From contig JAQFVV010000056.1 of NCBI GenBank assembly GCA_028023455.1, forward strand, positions 3,226,001-3,290,000: a DNA stretch of 64,000 bases, in the 5' to 3' direction. The stretch's first letter is position 1. Each line of letters opens with the position of its first letter. Position numbers and translations under genes: made by a program. Shown piece by piece: positions 12,961-27,000 of the stretch. The stretch comes from Epiperipatus broadwayi. Its lineage: Eukaryota; Onychophora; Udeonychophora; Euonychophora; Peripatidae. The notes below the pieces were generated by a model that was not told where the DNA came from, searched no databases, and saw only the letters and a list, made by a program, of their open reading frames with translations.

Positions 12961-14105
12961 TGTTGACATCTTTACATAATATTGTTGACATATTTATATA
13001 ATCTACAAATATGCTTTAATTATGCTTTTTTATTTATTGAAATATTAGTCACAGTTATTGCAATATTATTGTCTTGCATTATATATATGGAGTTATGACT
13101 ATGACATAAAAGGTTAAATATTTGTCATTAGAAGTTTCAACCCAGGAATATTTAGCTTTGATTCACCTATCTTCAGTTCTATCACTCTACTACTGATTTA
13201 AACTGTAAATTTTGTTAGCATGCTGAATAAAATATTGCCATGCCTAATTTATATTCACAGAAAAAAACATAGAAATGATTATTGTGCAGACTTGTTACAG
13301 TTAAATGGTCAAGTAATTCAGAGTTTTATGACTGAATCTATTATTAGCTGAAAAGGTATTCATATGATTGACTTTTGTAAATAGCTCAATCATTTTTGTT
13401 ATTTATCTCAGTTATTTCAAAACTTTGACTCAAAACTTTATACATTATATTGGATTTAAATCCCTATTTTATTAGTTGTGAAATGCATTAAAAGATTCTA
13501 GTAAAACAAAAATCAATAATTCAGTCATTTAATTATTTATTGCACTGCACACATATTGGTAAATTATCAATCTGAACACAGTAGGTATTCAATAAGCCTT
13601 TTACCCAGATGAACGTAAAAAACTTTTAATTCTTGATTCCAATTATAAGATAATTTAAGTAGCTTTTGTAATATTTTTTTTTTAAACAAAAGTAAGCTTT
13701 AGATTATAAAATTACCATTACGCATACACAAGAGTTATTTTTTTAAATTTATTAAATTATTTTAATAATTAAAACATAGTTTTAAAAGATCTCAATTTAT
13801 TATTTGGAAAATAAGTAAGGTCCAGATTCAAAATATTTGCTCTCTCACTGCCTAGTTGAAAAATAGGATAATTGCATATTAGTCTAGCGGTGAAATTTTA
13901 GTCTTCAGTATCAAAAATAGTGTTTCCAGCCTGAATTGGGGGTAGGGATAGTATTTAGTTGCATAACCTTCCTTATTTGATGCTCCTGCCTATTTAAAAA
14001 AAAAAAAAAAATTGAAATAGATTAGCAGTTACAGAAATGAAATTAGAAAGTTCTTTGCATAGCAAATCATAATAAAGACCTGGTTAATGAATTCAGGCGC
14101 TTAAG
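12961..14105. other. AT-rich sequence, nothing recognised
   Basis: No ORF, repeat or RNA signal was identified. A poly-A run at 13996-14010 ends a patch that is slightly richer in G+C. Confidence 0.4.
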
Positions 14106-14230
14106 GCAAGTAAAAGGCAAGCGTTATTAGCCGAGATGTCAGCGCAGCCGCCTTGCAAGCAAGCAGTTGGTTGCAGACGGTTGTTGGGGGTTCGCCTCCC
14201 AGCCGATGCTAAGACATATGGAAGAAAGGC
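14106..14230 (+). mobile_element. tRNA-derived SINE, copy 2
   Basis: Same family as 392-492. An A-box region TAGCCGAGATGTCAGCGC is followed by a Cys/Val-like hairpin CTTGCAAGCAAGCAG, a B box GGGTTCGCCTCCC (14188-14200), and CCGATGCTAAGACATATG ending in an A/G-rich tail. It is more diverged than the other copies, with a few inserted bases in the anticodon arm. No clean target-site duplication was seen. Confidence 0.65.
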
Positions 14231-15720
14231 GCGTCTTAAAATTATTAAAAAGACTTATTTAAAATAGTTGCCAAACAAATGAATATATATAAAACAGAAA
14301 AAATAAGTACTACATAAAAATAAGTATACTATATATATATATTTAATAGATTGTTCCACTTTAGGGCCTATTTCAATCGAAGTATTATGTTTTACACAAT
14401 CGTAAAACGTTATTCAAGAAATAAATATCTCTGGGCAATATTAAGTATAAGAGGGCGCTCGAATATAATATAACTTTTCGAGCAATTTATAGTTACAAAC
14501 GTTTATTTTTATTATATATAATAAAATTCAAATTTTTGTATACGCAAATTCTTCTTTATTTTTATTTTTAAATAATATCAATTTTTATTTTACTTTACCA
14601 AAAAAAAAAAAAACTCCAGTTACTTCACTTTTTAAATTATAGAAAATGAATAAAGACATTTATTTTTTTTAATTTATTGAATTTAATATAACATTCATTG
14701 TCTTTGATAAAAATAAAAAAATCTTTAATTTAAAAAGCCTTTAATGAAATACATAATTTCTTTTTGTTTATAAAATTATTTTCTTTGTTTATAACTCGGC
14801 TAAGAGTTTTCTTTTTATCGTATATACAAAAATTATAATAAAAGCCATTGAATTATTGATAAATTCATTAATTTTGAACATGCAATAAAGATGAACCATG
14901 GTGATGAGAAAAGATAGAAGATATTTTTAAAAAAAATAACCAAAGTCTAATTTAATTAAAGAGAAATTAATTCAAAATTTTTATTTCAATTACGTATTAC
15001 GGAATGTTAAGCTATATATCTTTAATTATTATTTATCATAACTTCTGTTTATTTTATTTTTACAAAGATGTTGATAAAAGAAACAATAACAATAACTAAA
15101 ACAAAAATAAAATAAAAAATAATTGATTTAATTATATTTGTACTTATTTGTTAGTTATTTACGACATAATTAAATTATTTCTTTTCAAAAAAGAAAAAAT
15201 CTTTTTTTCTTCATTAAGTTAAAAGTGAAAACATTGGAGTTCTTATTTTTGGTTTGATCTTTAATAAAACGTAAGTTTTTGATAAAAATAAGTCGAAAAT
15301 TCAGCAGGAAAGAAGAGCGAGTAATATTTCAATTAAAAATAAAAAAGATTTTTTTTATAATTTCTAAAAACATTTAACTAGTTTCATTCTGTTTATCTTT
15401 TTTTAAATCAACGACATACTTGCAAAAGTTATAATGCATTAGTTTTAAATTCATATCATTCACTACTTCGTAGCAGTTAATTAATTATTGATTAGGAAAT
15501 AATTATTTTAATATTTTTTATATATTAAATTTTCAATTTATAAAAATTATTCATAATCTGTCATAAATAGTTAAGAGAAATAGTAAAGTTCATATTTAAA
15601 TAAGCATTTATTTTATATAGCGTATGTAATTATTAACACTCGCAAAGTGTATGCACAATTAGCGTGAAAGGCTGATATTTGAATGTAAAGTTCATATTGT
15701 ATGTCAATATTGTTTCAATT
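14231..15720. other. AT-rich sequence, nothing recognised
   Basis: Very A/T-rich, with homopolymer runs, a short TA tract near 14332 and no supported feature. Confidence 0.5.
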
Positions 15721-15723
15721 ATA

Positions 15724-16605
15724 TATCATCATCATCATCGTCAACCATTATCAATCCACAGCAGGATGAAGGATTTTCCAAGTTCAATCCATCTTCTCCG
15801 ATCTCTAGTTTCTCTTCTCATCACCCTCTTACACTTCATTATTTCATTATCCATCATATGTGGTCTCTTACTGGGTTTTTTAATCTCTTGGAATTCAGTT
15901 TAATATTTTAACTGTCCATCTATTATCATCTCTTTTAGAAATATGTCCAACCCAACTCTACTTCTGTCTTTTAATTCTTTCAATGATATCAGCAACACCT
16001 GTTTGTTCTCTGATCCATGTATTGCATTTTCGATCTCTTCTTGTAACTCCTAACACGCATCTCTCCAATATTTCTTTCAATGATCTAAAGTCTCTGTTAA
16101 ATGTCCAAGTCTCACAGCCATAAGCAAGAACTGGTAAAACCTTCCTTTTCAAACACATAGGCTTATTTCCTTTTAATATTAAATTACTTCTACCAAAAGC
16201 CTGCCAAGCAAGTTTAATTCTATGATTAATTTCATCTATTATGTTTCCATATGTAGTATTGATTCAACCAAGTATTTGTAGTTATTAACTTCTTCTAACT
16301 CATTATTATCAATCTTAATTTTTATCTTTTGAGAAAATCCATTGAACATAGACTTTTTAATTTTACCTTTAGTCCTACTTTCTTACTTTCATCTGATAAT
16401 TCTTGAAATATTTTCTGAAACTCAATTATTATTTGCAAAAACAATTATATCATCTGTAAAATTTAAATGACTTAAATAATCTCCATTTACTTTTATTCCT
16501 TTAGCTTCCTTATTTTAATCCACAAAATATTTCTTGCAGCACTGCTGTAGAAAGTTTTGGAGATATGGAATCATTCTGTCTTACATCCTCCTTAATGTTA
16601 ATCTG
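15724..16605 (-). mobile_element. RTE-type LINE, 5'-truncated 3' end with RT remnant
   Basis: Read on the minus strand it encodes the end of a non-LTR reverse transcriptase: VRQNDSISPKL (family VRQGDTISPKLF), FTDDIIVF (catalytic F-A-D-D box, Ala to Thr), VLPVLAYGCETW, and LERCVLGVTRRDR with WIREQTGVADIIERIK. It ends in the ATGATGATGAT microsatellite typical of RTE 3' ends (plus strand ATCATCATCATC at 15725). Frameshifts and stops separate the motifs. It is a dead copy, about 880 bp of an element that is normally 3-4 kb. Confidence 0.85.
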
Positions 16606-17350
16606 TCTAATATTATATGTATATATATATGCACATGTATATACACACATATAAAAAAGAAAGAATAGTCATTGTATTAGTAATCTCAGCAGAAGATTTT
16701 AAATGCCTTTTTTTTTCTAAATAGCTGAAGAAGTTTAGAAAAATTCATAATTTTAACAATTGCTTTTTTTAGTGTAAAGTAAGTTTTAAATAAATTTAAG
16801 GCAACACTCTAAACAAAATGAATTTATCTGACAAATATTTTATAGAAAACTGTGATTTCACAGCTTGTGAAAGTATAATATTTCTCAACCAGAGGTAATA
16901 AAAATCATATTGCATTGCATTACACTAATACTTTATTATTTTACCATCAATGTATAAGTAAAGATGCAATTTACATATTGATTTCATTGGTCTGGTTAAG
17001 GCATCATTTAAAAAGAATGTGATAATTGTTTGCAATAAGTGATTATCCATCCAAGTTTATTCATGTTACATAGCTTTCTATGTGATGGATTGAGAAGAAA
17101 TATTATTATAATCTGAAGCATTTTAAATGAAACTAATGTTAAATAAAGATGTGTATTAGCTTTCATTTTGTTTTCCATTTTTATGATAAAAATCTTTGGA
17201 ATAGTTTATAGGTGGCTTTGATAAAATAAGAATCAAGGTGCAATTTAGATTGGATGGTGGCATTTATAATTTGAACAGTTTAAAAAGAAAAAAAAATGAA
17301 AACTTCATTCTACTGATTATTATATTTAAAGTATGCAATGACTGCATTAT
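16606..17350. other. AT-rich sequence, nothing recognised
   Basis: A TA/TG-rich tract at 16615-16650 is followed by anonymous AT-rich DNA. Confidence 0.5.
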
Positions 17351-17351
17351 T

Positions 17352-17449
17352 ATTATTTTTTTTCATGTGTCAAAGCGTTGATCGGGAAGGAACCTGGGCC
17401 AGCTGCTTGGAAGGCAGCTAGGCTGACCACAAGGCCACCAACGCTTGAT
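17352..17449 (-). mobile_element. tRNA-derived SINE, copy 3, with target-site duplication
   Basis: The minus strand reads AGCGTTGGTGGCCTTGTGGTCAGCC, a perfect hairpin GCTGC-CTTCCAA-GCAGC, then GGTTCCTTCCCGATCAACGCT and GACACATG plus an A run. The ends AGCGTTG and CAACGCT pair as an acceptor stem. The direct repeat ATGACTGCATTATT flanks it (17338-17351 and 17450-17463). The B box is degraded relative to the other copies. Confidence 0.8.
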
Positions 17450-17463
17450 ATGACTGCATTATT

Positions 17464-18560
17464 TTTCCAATTCAAATATAAAAACAAAAGCAAAGTGCTT
17501 CTGATGTTTTTTGACTGCATCATAGAAATATTATGAATTAATAATTAATATTCAAAAATTTTAAATACTTTATCAGCCAGTAATGAGAAAAAAAAGTCTA
17601 AAACTGCTTTTTAGCTTGGATGGTCATTAGCTTGAGAATATGATTCAATTTAAATATCTATGTAATTTTTTAGGTAGAACAATGGATTTGGATATGTGGA
17701 TCTAATGTGTTGCCAAATTTAACAAGTCAAAAAAAAAAGAGTATTTTGCAAAATAATGTAACTACTACAACTAATTAAGTACTATATATATGGATCATTT
17801 TGAAATAAAAAAATACAATTAAAATACACTTATTTTAATAAAAGAGTATGTGGATAACTACCTACTAATTTTCAATAGAAATCAAAATCATATAAATCAA
17901 TTTATTGAAGATGTTAATAAAATAAGTAAAAATATAAAATTTAAGATAGAAAGGGAACAAGAAAATAAAATAGCTATTCAAATATTTTAATTAATAAAAA
18001 AGTTAATAATGAAAAAAAATGATTTACAAATAATATATAAGATATTTAACAATAAAATTAATATTACAAACCAATTTTAAACATAAATATAAAATGGTAT
18101 GCATTCTAGAGTATATAATGTCAAAAATGATTGTTCTAACAAAAAATAATATACGAAGCAAATACAATTAATAATATAAGATTTAAATTTTTTTTTCTTA
18201 AAAATATTAAAAACAAATATTAAAATAATAGAAAATTAAATACAAGATAATACAACTAAATAAGTTAATATGAATGATGATAATAACAATAAATAAAATT
18301 TAACTATAATGAAACAAAGTGTTACCAAAATTATAAATGAATTAAATAAAACTATAGTAATTTAATAGATAGTAAAATAATAAACAAAAAAAGTTTTTTT
18401 TTTCTTACAAAATAAATATATAAACATAATAAAGATAGTGAGAGCTGTATTAATGGAGTTTACAAAATAAATTGCAAAGAACAATGTAAATTAAATAAAA
18501 AGTCTCCTGAAATGCTCTAAAAATGGTTATATATTGAAAGATGAAAATATAAAGATGATA
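17464..18560. other. AT-rich sequence, nothing recognised
   Basis: Extremely A-rich on the plus strand, with no feature I can support. Confidence 0.5.
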
Positions 18561-18565
18561 TAATA

Positions 18566-18612
18566 AGAATTCCCAAAGTTTTTTGGCTATAGACCCCTTT
18601 ACCAAAAACTTT
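18566..18612 (+). mobile_element. hAT-type terminal region (decayed)
   Basis: TTCCCAAAGTTTTTTGGCTA followed by TAGACCCCTTTACC resembles the end sequence of animal hAT transposons (typically CAGTGGTTCCCAAAC followed by a T run). It lies about 450 bp beyond the 3' end of the hAT transposase remnant, as expected for the element's end. The outermost CAGTG is lost. Confidence 0.5.
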
Positions 18613-19044
18613 TAAAACTGTCAACCCCTACTCATTTATTTTACTTACTCAAATTAATAAATTTGTACAGTACTCGATATTAAATATTTCACTATATATT
18701 AAATTTTTCATTTTAATCATTTGTAGCTAATGACTGAAAAAGATAAAAGGACTACTAAATATGGCATTATCTTGTGCAACATTTATTATCGAAACCTGCA
18801 TTAACGAAAATTAAAGCAAAAAAATAGGAGCAGAGTTTTTTTTTTTTTAATTTTTGACATTTATGAAATAAATATGTAAATTCAAACTAAGTACAAATAT
18901 TGAAATCTTTTTATTAAATATATAAAATGAAGTGAAAAAATCAACATATTCAGACAGAATTAAATATCAACAAAATTACAATAAAAGAGTTTAATCAGAA
19001 TTATAAAAATAAAAATACCAAATAAATTAGCTTGGAAAACTGAA

Positions 19045-19705
19045 TTTAATGAGATGATCTGTCCAGTTTTAAATTAGTGAGTTGCTTTTTCAAATCTCCA
19101 GTTCAGTGTTCTGAAGCAGATTTAAAACTATACTGAAGCCCCTCTCTACCAGATACAATGATGGAAATGATGGGGACAGAAGTTGCAGCCAAAACTTTTG
19201 ATAACCCTGTTTGAATTGTACCTTGGGATCCTCATTCATGCTGATGATTATCAACTCATCTTGCAAAATTATATTTGGTTCTGCACTAGTATTATATGGA
19301 TAGAGTATCCATCCAGTTTGGTATTTCCAATAATATTTTCAAACCTAATTTGGAAAGCTAAGTGAAGAGCCTTCAAGTGGTAGGTGTACAGCAAGATGTT
19401 TTCTTTTTGGATTGTCCCCATCTTAAATAAGTTGGGGGATTGGGAAAGCTCAGATCTTGCAATATTTTGTTTAAAAACATTAATCTGGCAACAAATGCTA
19501 ATAAGATACTTTACTTTGATGAGATTCAAATTATCTCCTTGCTGTTGTAAATTAACATCATTAAATTTTCCAAATAGGTCGATTTAATAAGCAATATCTG
19601 TTTTACTCTTAAGTAAATTTTCTTTCAAACTGAAATCCTCATCTTCCAAAAACTCTAAAATAGATTTAAAAAGTGCAAAAAATCTCACCAAACATAAACC
19701 TTTTG
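19045..19705 (-). pseudogene. hAT transposase (ZBED/ZMYM6/GTF2IRD2-like) C-terminal remnant
   Basis: The minus strand from about 19680 reads FKSILEFLEDEDFSLKENLL, then IDLFGKFNDVNLQQQGDN, INVFKQNIARSELSQSPNLF and LKALHLAFQIRFENII. These match the late RNase H-like region of domesticated-type hAT transposases (family landmarks: LNELNLKLQGK, F..KL.LF, L...F..RF.D). Further on, in a shifted frame, VERGFSIVLNL matches the C-terminal dimerisation box (C-E-x-G-F-S-x-L). There is at least one in-frame stop and one frameshift. Upstream parts are missing or lie across the duplication boundary at 19709. Confidence 0.75.
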
Positions 19706-20089
19706 AATGCTAGCAGACTTTGGAATGGAAAATCAATTGATAGAAATCTTCGTTGCTTTCCTCGCATGTTCACTTTTAACCTGAAAAATAGCTCCGTTAA
19801 ATTAAAAATTGATTCAGACAAATCCTAGCTTCAAATAGTCCAAGCTGTACTGTTTGCATTTCTTTTTTTAGTTCATTCATATTATTATTATAAGAAATAA
19901 AAACTTTTATTAACAAACAATTTTGACAGCCCCTGTGATTAAAAAAAAAACAATAAAGTATGTATTTACTTGAAGCAGAAGATTTTTGTTCAAACTCGCA
20001 TAAAAAAACTATGTCCTCTGATTTTCTTTTTTGAGTACTGATTCTCAATAAATAAATATATTCAAAGTTCAAATCACAAATAAGTATAT

Positions 20090-23085
20090 GTTACATCACA
20101 CAAACCAATTTATAGTGTTTCATCAAAGCATGACCATACAAGACTGATAGATTCTGCTAATATCAATATCGTCTCGTCCCACACATTCAATAAGACAATG
20201 CCCGGAATAATGATTGAACTAACCTTAGTATGTTTCATAATACATGTGAACTGATGCATTCTGAAATGCTAAATTCCAGTGTCAAACAATTAATAATTAA
20301 AAAAAAAAACAATTTAAAAATTTGTAATTTTTATTTAGCAAAAAACCTTCAGAAAACTGTAATTTTGAATCAATCAGCCGCTTAATAAATATTATCATGA
20401 TTCATTTGCAGCAGTTAAATTTCATATAAATATGTAATTATCTTAGATGTGAATTCTAATAAGCATTGAATGCTACAGAAATATAAAAACTAGCTTTAAT
20501 AATCCTTATTTACCTATAAATTCATCTTTCACCTGCCTTTTAATTTTTCTTAAGAAGTTTTTTCATGTCTTATTTTTATTTTTGGCTATAAAAATAGTGT
20601 CAGCAGTGTATTGATGTTTATTAATGCTAATTACATTGATATTAAATCTACTTTCTCTCAGTATGACTCTTTTAATTATATATTCAGCCTACAAATTGAT
20701 TAAATAGAGTGGAAATAAATCATCTAGCCTAATTTCTTTACCAATGTAAAAACAGTCTGCCTATTTCTTATATTGTTTTTCTATATGTAGATTTCTCAAT
20801 GATATTTGGGACACATTGACTTTTCTAAGTAATTTTTAGCATGTTATATAAGAATGAAAATGTAATAGTATATAATTAATTTGGTCACTAACTTACTACC
20901 CTGCATAGTTTGGTGCTATAGTAGAATAGCAATCTCTGAATGTCAAGGTTCCTGGAATAAGGCTCCAGTACTTGCAGTTTTGGGGAACTCCTGAGCAAGA
21001 AATCTTTTGATTATTTAGATTTATCACTGCTTTTTAATTCCCATAAAACTTCTTATGACATCCATCAATTGTTCACATATTTTTTGGCAGTAATATCAAT
21101 ATTATTTTAACTCATCTTCTATTGTTTATAGATGTCATATCACTAATGTAATGATTATTATTTTCATAACTATTCTTTATATTTTCCATATCTTTTACTT
21201 TTATTTTGTATATCAAATAAATATTATATTTGATTTTATTTCAACTTTTCTTAAAATATTTATTTTTTTATTTTTTTTTAAATACTTTTTTTTTGAGATT
21301 AAAATATATGATAAAATGGAAGGTTATAAGTATATTTTAGTAGATATATAAATATACCATATATTCCTTATTAAACACTTTACAATGCAATTTTAACATA
21401 TTTTATTTCACATTCAACTCCTATCATCACAGATTTTAAACTTTATTACAGCTACACTTTTAAAAAATTGATAACATGTTAAATATAAGCAAGAAGAATA
21501 AATCATATATTAAAATTCATTTAATGTTTATTAAGAAGAAGTAATATATATATAATTAATCAACAAATAAGGAAAGGAAAAGAAATATATTTTAGTAGTA
21601 AATATAAAAGTAATCAAAAAATCAATAACTGTAAACTATATCTAAAAATTATTTCTTTTTATGGATTATTGTTATCACAAGATTAGATATTTATCTATAT
21701 ACAATCTGTTTTTTTCCTAGAAATTTTTTTAAGTTTTATTTTTGTTTTTTTTTTAATATTTTGTACACTTAGATTATTTGATACACAAACTTTTTATATT
21801 TATCGTCCAACTATAATAATAGTTTATTTTTTTAAGATTTATTTTTTATATAAAAAAACTTTAATTTTTTTATAAACAACATAATTTTTTTTATTGACAC
21901 TATAGGATCTTCAAATTTAATTCTCTTCTTTAACTTTTTATATGACAAACTTTTATCTATTCTTCCCATCTTAGATTTTACAACATTCCATTAAGACTAT
22001 TTCTATTAAGATACCTATTTATTTTAAATTTCTGTAATGAAAAGATTACAACAACAATATTTGTGTTGAGACGAAATTTTCAAAAATTTGAATTAGTAAC
22101 TATATTCATATACTTTGCTAAAAAAGGGGAACTAAAAGAAAAAAAATAAGTATAAACTTTAAAATCACTATTTGCGTTTGAAGCTATACAAAATAGTTGA
22201 TATTCATTTTAAATGTTGAAGGTAGTGTTCGACTATTTACATAATTGATATAAATAATTACTCTTCCAAAATAATATATTTGACAAAATTTTGGATACTT
22301 CCAAAATATTTATTTAAGCAAACAAAATGGTTATAATATTAGAAGGTTTGTTTTTAAAATATAATAATCTGGAATTGTAGACTTTACTTGATGAATTCTT
22401 CAAAAGGAATCAAAAAACAACTTCTGATATTTAAGAAAGCCAAGATTTAAGATTGATGGAACCCTTATTTATTCTGAGAAAAGTATAATTGAAAAAGATG
22501 TTTGGAGAAGATATATTATATTTACATATTGGACTATTTCCATCATAAAACAATAAAAACACACACAAACCTTAAGAACATAGTTTACTTTTGAAATGAA
22601 TTGTATATTTTTTTGGTAAAGCTGCATCAAAATTAAAAATTGTTTTGTAAAGATATGTTCCATTTTATAGTTTATTCAATATTAATTTTTAAAATTAAAA
22701 AAACTTTTTATTCAACGTTTGATAGAATTATTGCATCAATACCAAAAAATATTTTTTCCTCTTAACAATTTTTAAGTATGTTCTAAAGTTAGTGGAAATA
22801 AATATATTAGCTCTGTAAACTCAAATGATCGTTTATATAAATTGAAGCATAAATGCTTTGTTTACACAAAAAAACCAAAAACGCTACAAAAGAACTTGAA
22901 TATATATATCCATACTTGAAACAATTCTATTTTGTAGATGTACATAATAAACTTATCAACAGTCTTTATATAATTAAAGTATTCTAACTCTAGCACTGAT
23001 AATACATTTAAAGGCAAAAGAGAACACGCTATTTTTATCTTCATATACTGGAAAATTGTCAACGTTTTGCTAGAACAGATGAATT
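20090..23085. other. AT-rich content of duplication unit 1
   Basis: No coding sequence recognised. The minus-strand ORF at 19797-20072 and the short AT-driven ORFs at 21151-21351 and 22469-23062 have no domains, and their frames are not conserved in the second copy. That argues against any being a real gene. Confidence 0.5.
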
Positions 23086-23585
23086 TTCAATTAATCACCA
23101 ATTTATTTGTAAATATTATTAAACCTGATTAACATAGCACTAATAAGTATGAATTTGTTTTATTTTTAATCTTACCAATGATGATTTAAACCTAATATAG
23201 TATTATCATATGTTCTTCTATAAAGAGCTAACAGTTTAAAAATTTTAAAAATAATTTGTTTAATTAAAATTCATCCCTTCTAGCAAAGACATTGCAAACA
23301 ACATCCAGATATATGAAGAAAAAAAGGTAAAGAGGTACCTATTGACTTTAACATACATTATCATTTGCTGAAGATAGAGGGCACTTTAATTATATAAAGA
23401 CGTTACAGAGCTAACTCAAAACATATAACACTTTTATTTAATATATAGTATAAAAGAATACAGCAAATACTTATAAAAGAGATACTGATTAGCTCATAGA
23501 TTTATTTCACTAGTAGTGTGACTAACATAACAAAAGTAGGAAGTTTAGTACAAAATTTAAATTATCAGTAATAGTATTCTGTACC

Positions 23586-23990
23586 ATGGACGACCAGAAG
23601 TAGTCACATCACCAACATCCATTTTCCCACTCCATTCTCTTCATTGCCTAGCTCTTTAATTCCAGTAAACTTTCCACTTTATACAAGAACTTTTCTATCC
23701 TTTCTTTTTGATTCCACTCATCATTCCTTTCAAAACACTTCATTAAACTATTTCAATATGTGTCCAATCCATTCTTCTTTTCTATACTCAATCAAATTTT
23801 CTTCATTTATTCTTTTCAAATTTCTTCATTTGTTATTTTATTCATTCAACTGACTTTTCTATACTTTTCCATGACACTCTCAAAGGCTCCAGGGTCCTAA
23901 TTTTGTTACTCATTACTCCTGTTTTACGCCACATTGTACACTTCACACTAGCTTTAATTAACTTTCTTAACCTCTTCAAAGTCCACAAAA
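23586..23990 (-). pseudogene. Non-LTR RT 3' remnant (noisy duplicate of 27812-28270)
   Basis: The same reverse-transcriptase tail as 27812-28270, with many single-base losses. The tryptophan-rich WIGH box is still recognisable in the DNA (GTGTCCAATCCA at about 23760). It should be counted once with the unit 2 copy if the duplication is artefactual. Confidence 0.6.
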
Positions 23991-24026
23991 TTTATTTTTT
24001 AAATAAATATTTCCTTGGCCAATGCT

Positions 24027-27000
24027 GCTAGCAGACTTTGGAATGGAAAATCAATTGATAGAAATCTTGTTGCTTTCCTCGCATGTTTACTTTTTACCGA
24101 AAAAAGCTCCATTAAATTAAAATTGATTCAGACAAACCTAGCTTCAAATAGTCCAAGCTGACTGTTTGCATTTTTTTTGTTCATTCATATTATTATTATA
24201 GAAATAAAACTTTTATTAACAAACATTTGACAGCCCCTGTGATTAAAAAAAACAAAAAGTATGTATTTACTTGAAGCAGAAGATTTTGTTCAAACTGCAA
24301 AAAAACTAGTCCTCTGATTTCTTTTGAGTACGATTCCAATAAAAAAATATTCAAAGTTCAAATCACAAATAGTATATGTTACATCACACAAACCAATTAA
24401 GTGTTCATCAAAGCATGACCAACAAGACTGATAGATTCTGCTAATATCAAATCGCTCGCCCACACATTCAAAAGACAAGCCCGAATAAGATTGAACACTT
24501 AGAGTCATAAACATGGAACTGGCATCTGAAAGCTAAATCCAGCAAACATATATAAAAACTTAAAATTGTAATTTTATTTAGCAAAAACCTTCGAAACGTA
24601 ATTTTGAACAACAGCCGCTAATAATATTACATGATTCATTTGGGTAAATTCATATAAATAGTAATTACTTAGATGATTTAATAGCATGAAGCCAGAAATA
24701 TAAAACTTTAAAACCTTATTTACCAAAACTTTCACCTTTATTTTCTTAAGAATTTTTATGTCTTATTTTATTTTTGGCTATAAAAATAGTGTCAGCGTGT
24801 ATTGATGTTTATTAAGCTAATTACATTGATATTAAATCTACTTTCTCCAGTATGACTCTTTTATTATATATTCAGCCTCAAATTGATTAAAAGAGGGAAA
24901 AAACACTGCCATTTCTTACCAAGTAAAAACGCGCCTATTCTATATTTTTTTCTATAGTGATTTCCAATGATATTTGGGACACTTGACTTTTCTAGTAATT
25001 TTTAGCGTTATAAGAAGAAAATGTAATAGTATATAATTTTGGCACTACTTACTACCCATGTTTGGGCTATAGTGAATGCAACTCGAAGTCAAGGTCCTGG
25101 AACAGGCTCCGCTTGCGTTTGGGGAACCTGGCGAACTTTGTATGCTTCGCGCTTCTAATCCCATAAACTCTTGCACACATTGTTGCACGTTTTTGGAGTA
25201 TACAATATTATTTTAACTCATCTTCTTTTTTATAGATGGCATATCACTAAGTAGATTGATTATTTTTCTGTAACTATGCGTTATATTTTCCAATCTTTTT
25301 GACCTTTGCTTTTTGTGTTATCAAATATATTATATTTGATTTTATTTCAACTTTTCTAAATATTTCGCATTTGTTATTTGTCTTTGTTAAATCTTTTTTT
25401 TGGATAAAATATAGGATAAAATGGAAGGTATAAGTATATTTTAGTAGATATATAAATTACATCCTTCCTCAGCATTAACATATGATTTATTTTCTCTAGT
25501 TCAACCCCACGGCTTAAACTTATTACTACCTTTTAAAAAGCCTGATGAGACACAAGGAGTGAAACTATAAGCAAGAAGAAATAAACATATATAAAATGCA
25601 TTGTAAAGTTTATAAGAAGTATAGGACATTATATATATAATTAATCAAGCAAATAAGGAGAAGGAAAAGAAATATATTTTAGAGTTAAATAAAAGTAATT
25701 GCAAAAACAAAGCGTAAACTATACTGAAAAAGGTACATTTTACATGGAGATTGGTTCACACAAGATTAGATATTTACTACATGCAACTTTTTTGCCTGAA
25801 ATTTAGGTTTATTTTTTGCCTTTTTTTCTTTTAATATTTTGTATCACTTAGATTGGCAGGCCTTGATCATCACAAACTTCTTTAATATTGGTTATCTCTG
25901 TACCAACTATAATAATAGTTTATATTTTTGTAAGAACTTCTATTTTTTATTATAGCAAACTTAATTTTTTTTTCAAATGTGTCACCACAATTTTTCAATG
26001 TTTATGATCACTATAGGAGGCCTTCAAATTTAACTGTTTCTCTGATCTTTACTTTTTCATATTGGATCAGAAACTTATCCATCTCTTCTCTCGCCCTGAC
26101 GTTCAACTTTGTCCGTTTGACCCTGTCTATAGTCTCATACTTTAGATTTTAAATTTCTAGTAAGGAAAGAGTTCACAACAACAACTGCTTTGACTGATTT
26201 GGACGAGTTCTTCAAAATGCATTCAGTTACTTATCATGGAACTTTGTCTACATAAATGGGGGAAACCAAAATTGTAAAAAGCTGAACGGATTCCGTATTC
26301 ACACTTTAAAACACACTTGTGTCGGTTGAAGACCTACAGCAAAAGCGTTGCAATAAAGCTGAAGGACCGCTTTCCAAATCCTCCAAAATACAAAACGAGA
26401 GCGCAAATTTTTAGCAAACAAAATGGTTATAATATTAGAAGTGGTTTGTTTTCTAAAATATAATAATCTGGAATTGTAGACTTTACTTGATGAATTCTTC
26501 AAAATGTGAATCAAAAAACAACTTCTGATATTTAAGAAATTGCCAAGATTTAAGATTGATGGATACCCTTTTAACATGTTTATCTTCATGATGAAGAAAG
26601 TATAATTGAAAAAGATGTTTGGAAGAAGATTACATGATGTTATATTTACATATTGGACTATTTCCATCATAAATACAATTAAAATACCATCATCACAAAC
26701 CTTAAGAAAATACATGATGTTAGTTTACTTTTTGAAATTGAATTGTATATTTTCTTTTGTGTAAATTTGTAGCTGTATCAAAATTAAAAATTGTTTTGTG
26801 TAAAGATATCTGTTCCCATTTTATCAGTGTTTATTCAATATTAATTTTTTAAAATTAAAAAAAAAACTTGTTTATTCAACGTTTGATAGTAATTATTGCA
26901 TCAATACCAAAAAATATTTTTTTTTCCTCTTAACAATTTTTTAAGTTATGTTCTAAAGTTAGTGGAAATAAATATATTAGCTCTGTAAACTCAAATGATC

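Larger units (their letters stand above)
19709..24026 (+). repeat. Tandem duplication, unit 1 (probable assembly artefact)
   Basis: The 4318 bp from GCTAGCAGACTTTGGAATGG to TTCCTTGGCCAATGCT are repeated head-to-tail as 24027-28309. Unit 1 reads cleanly at its left end. Toward its right end it is peppered with small deletions relative to unit 2: for example, the word around AAGATTACATGATGTTATATT in unit 2 is collapsed here, and many homopolymers are shortened. See unit 2 and the findings. Confidence 0.85.
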
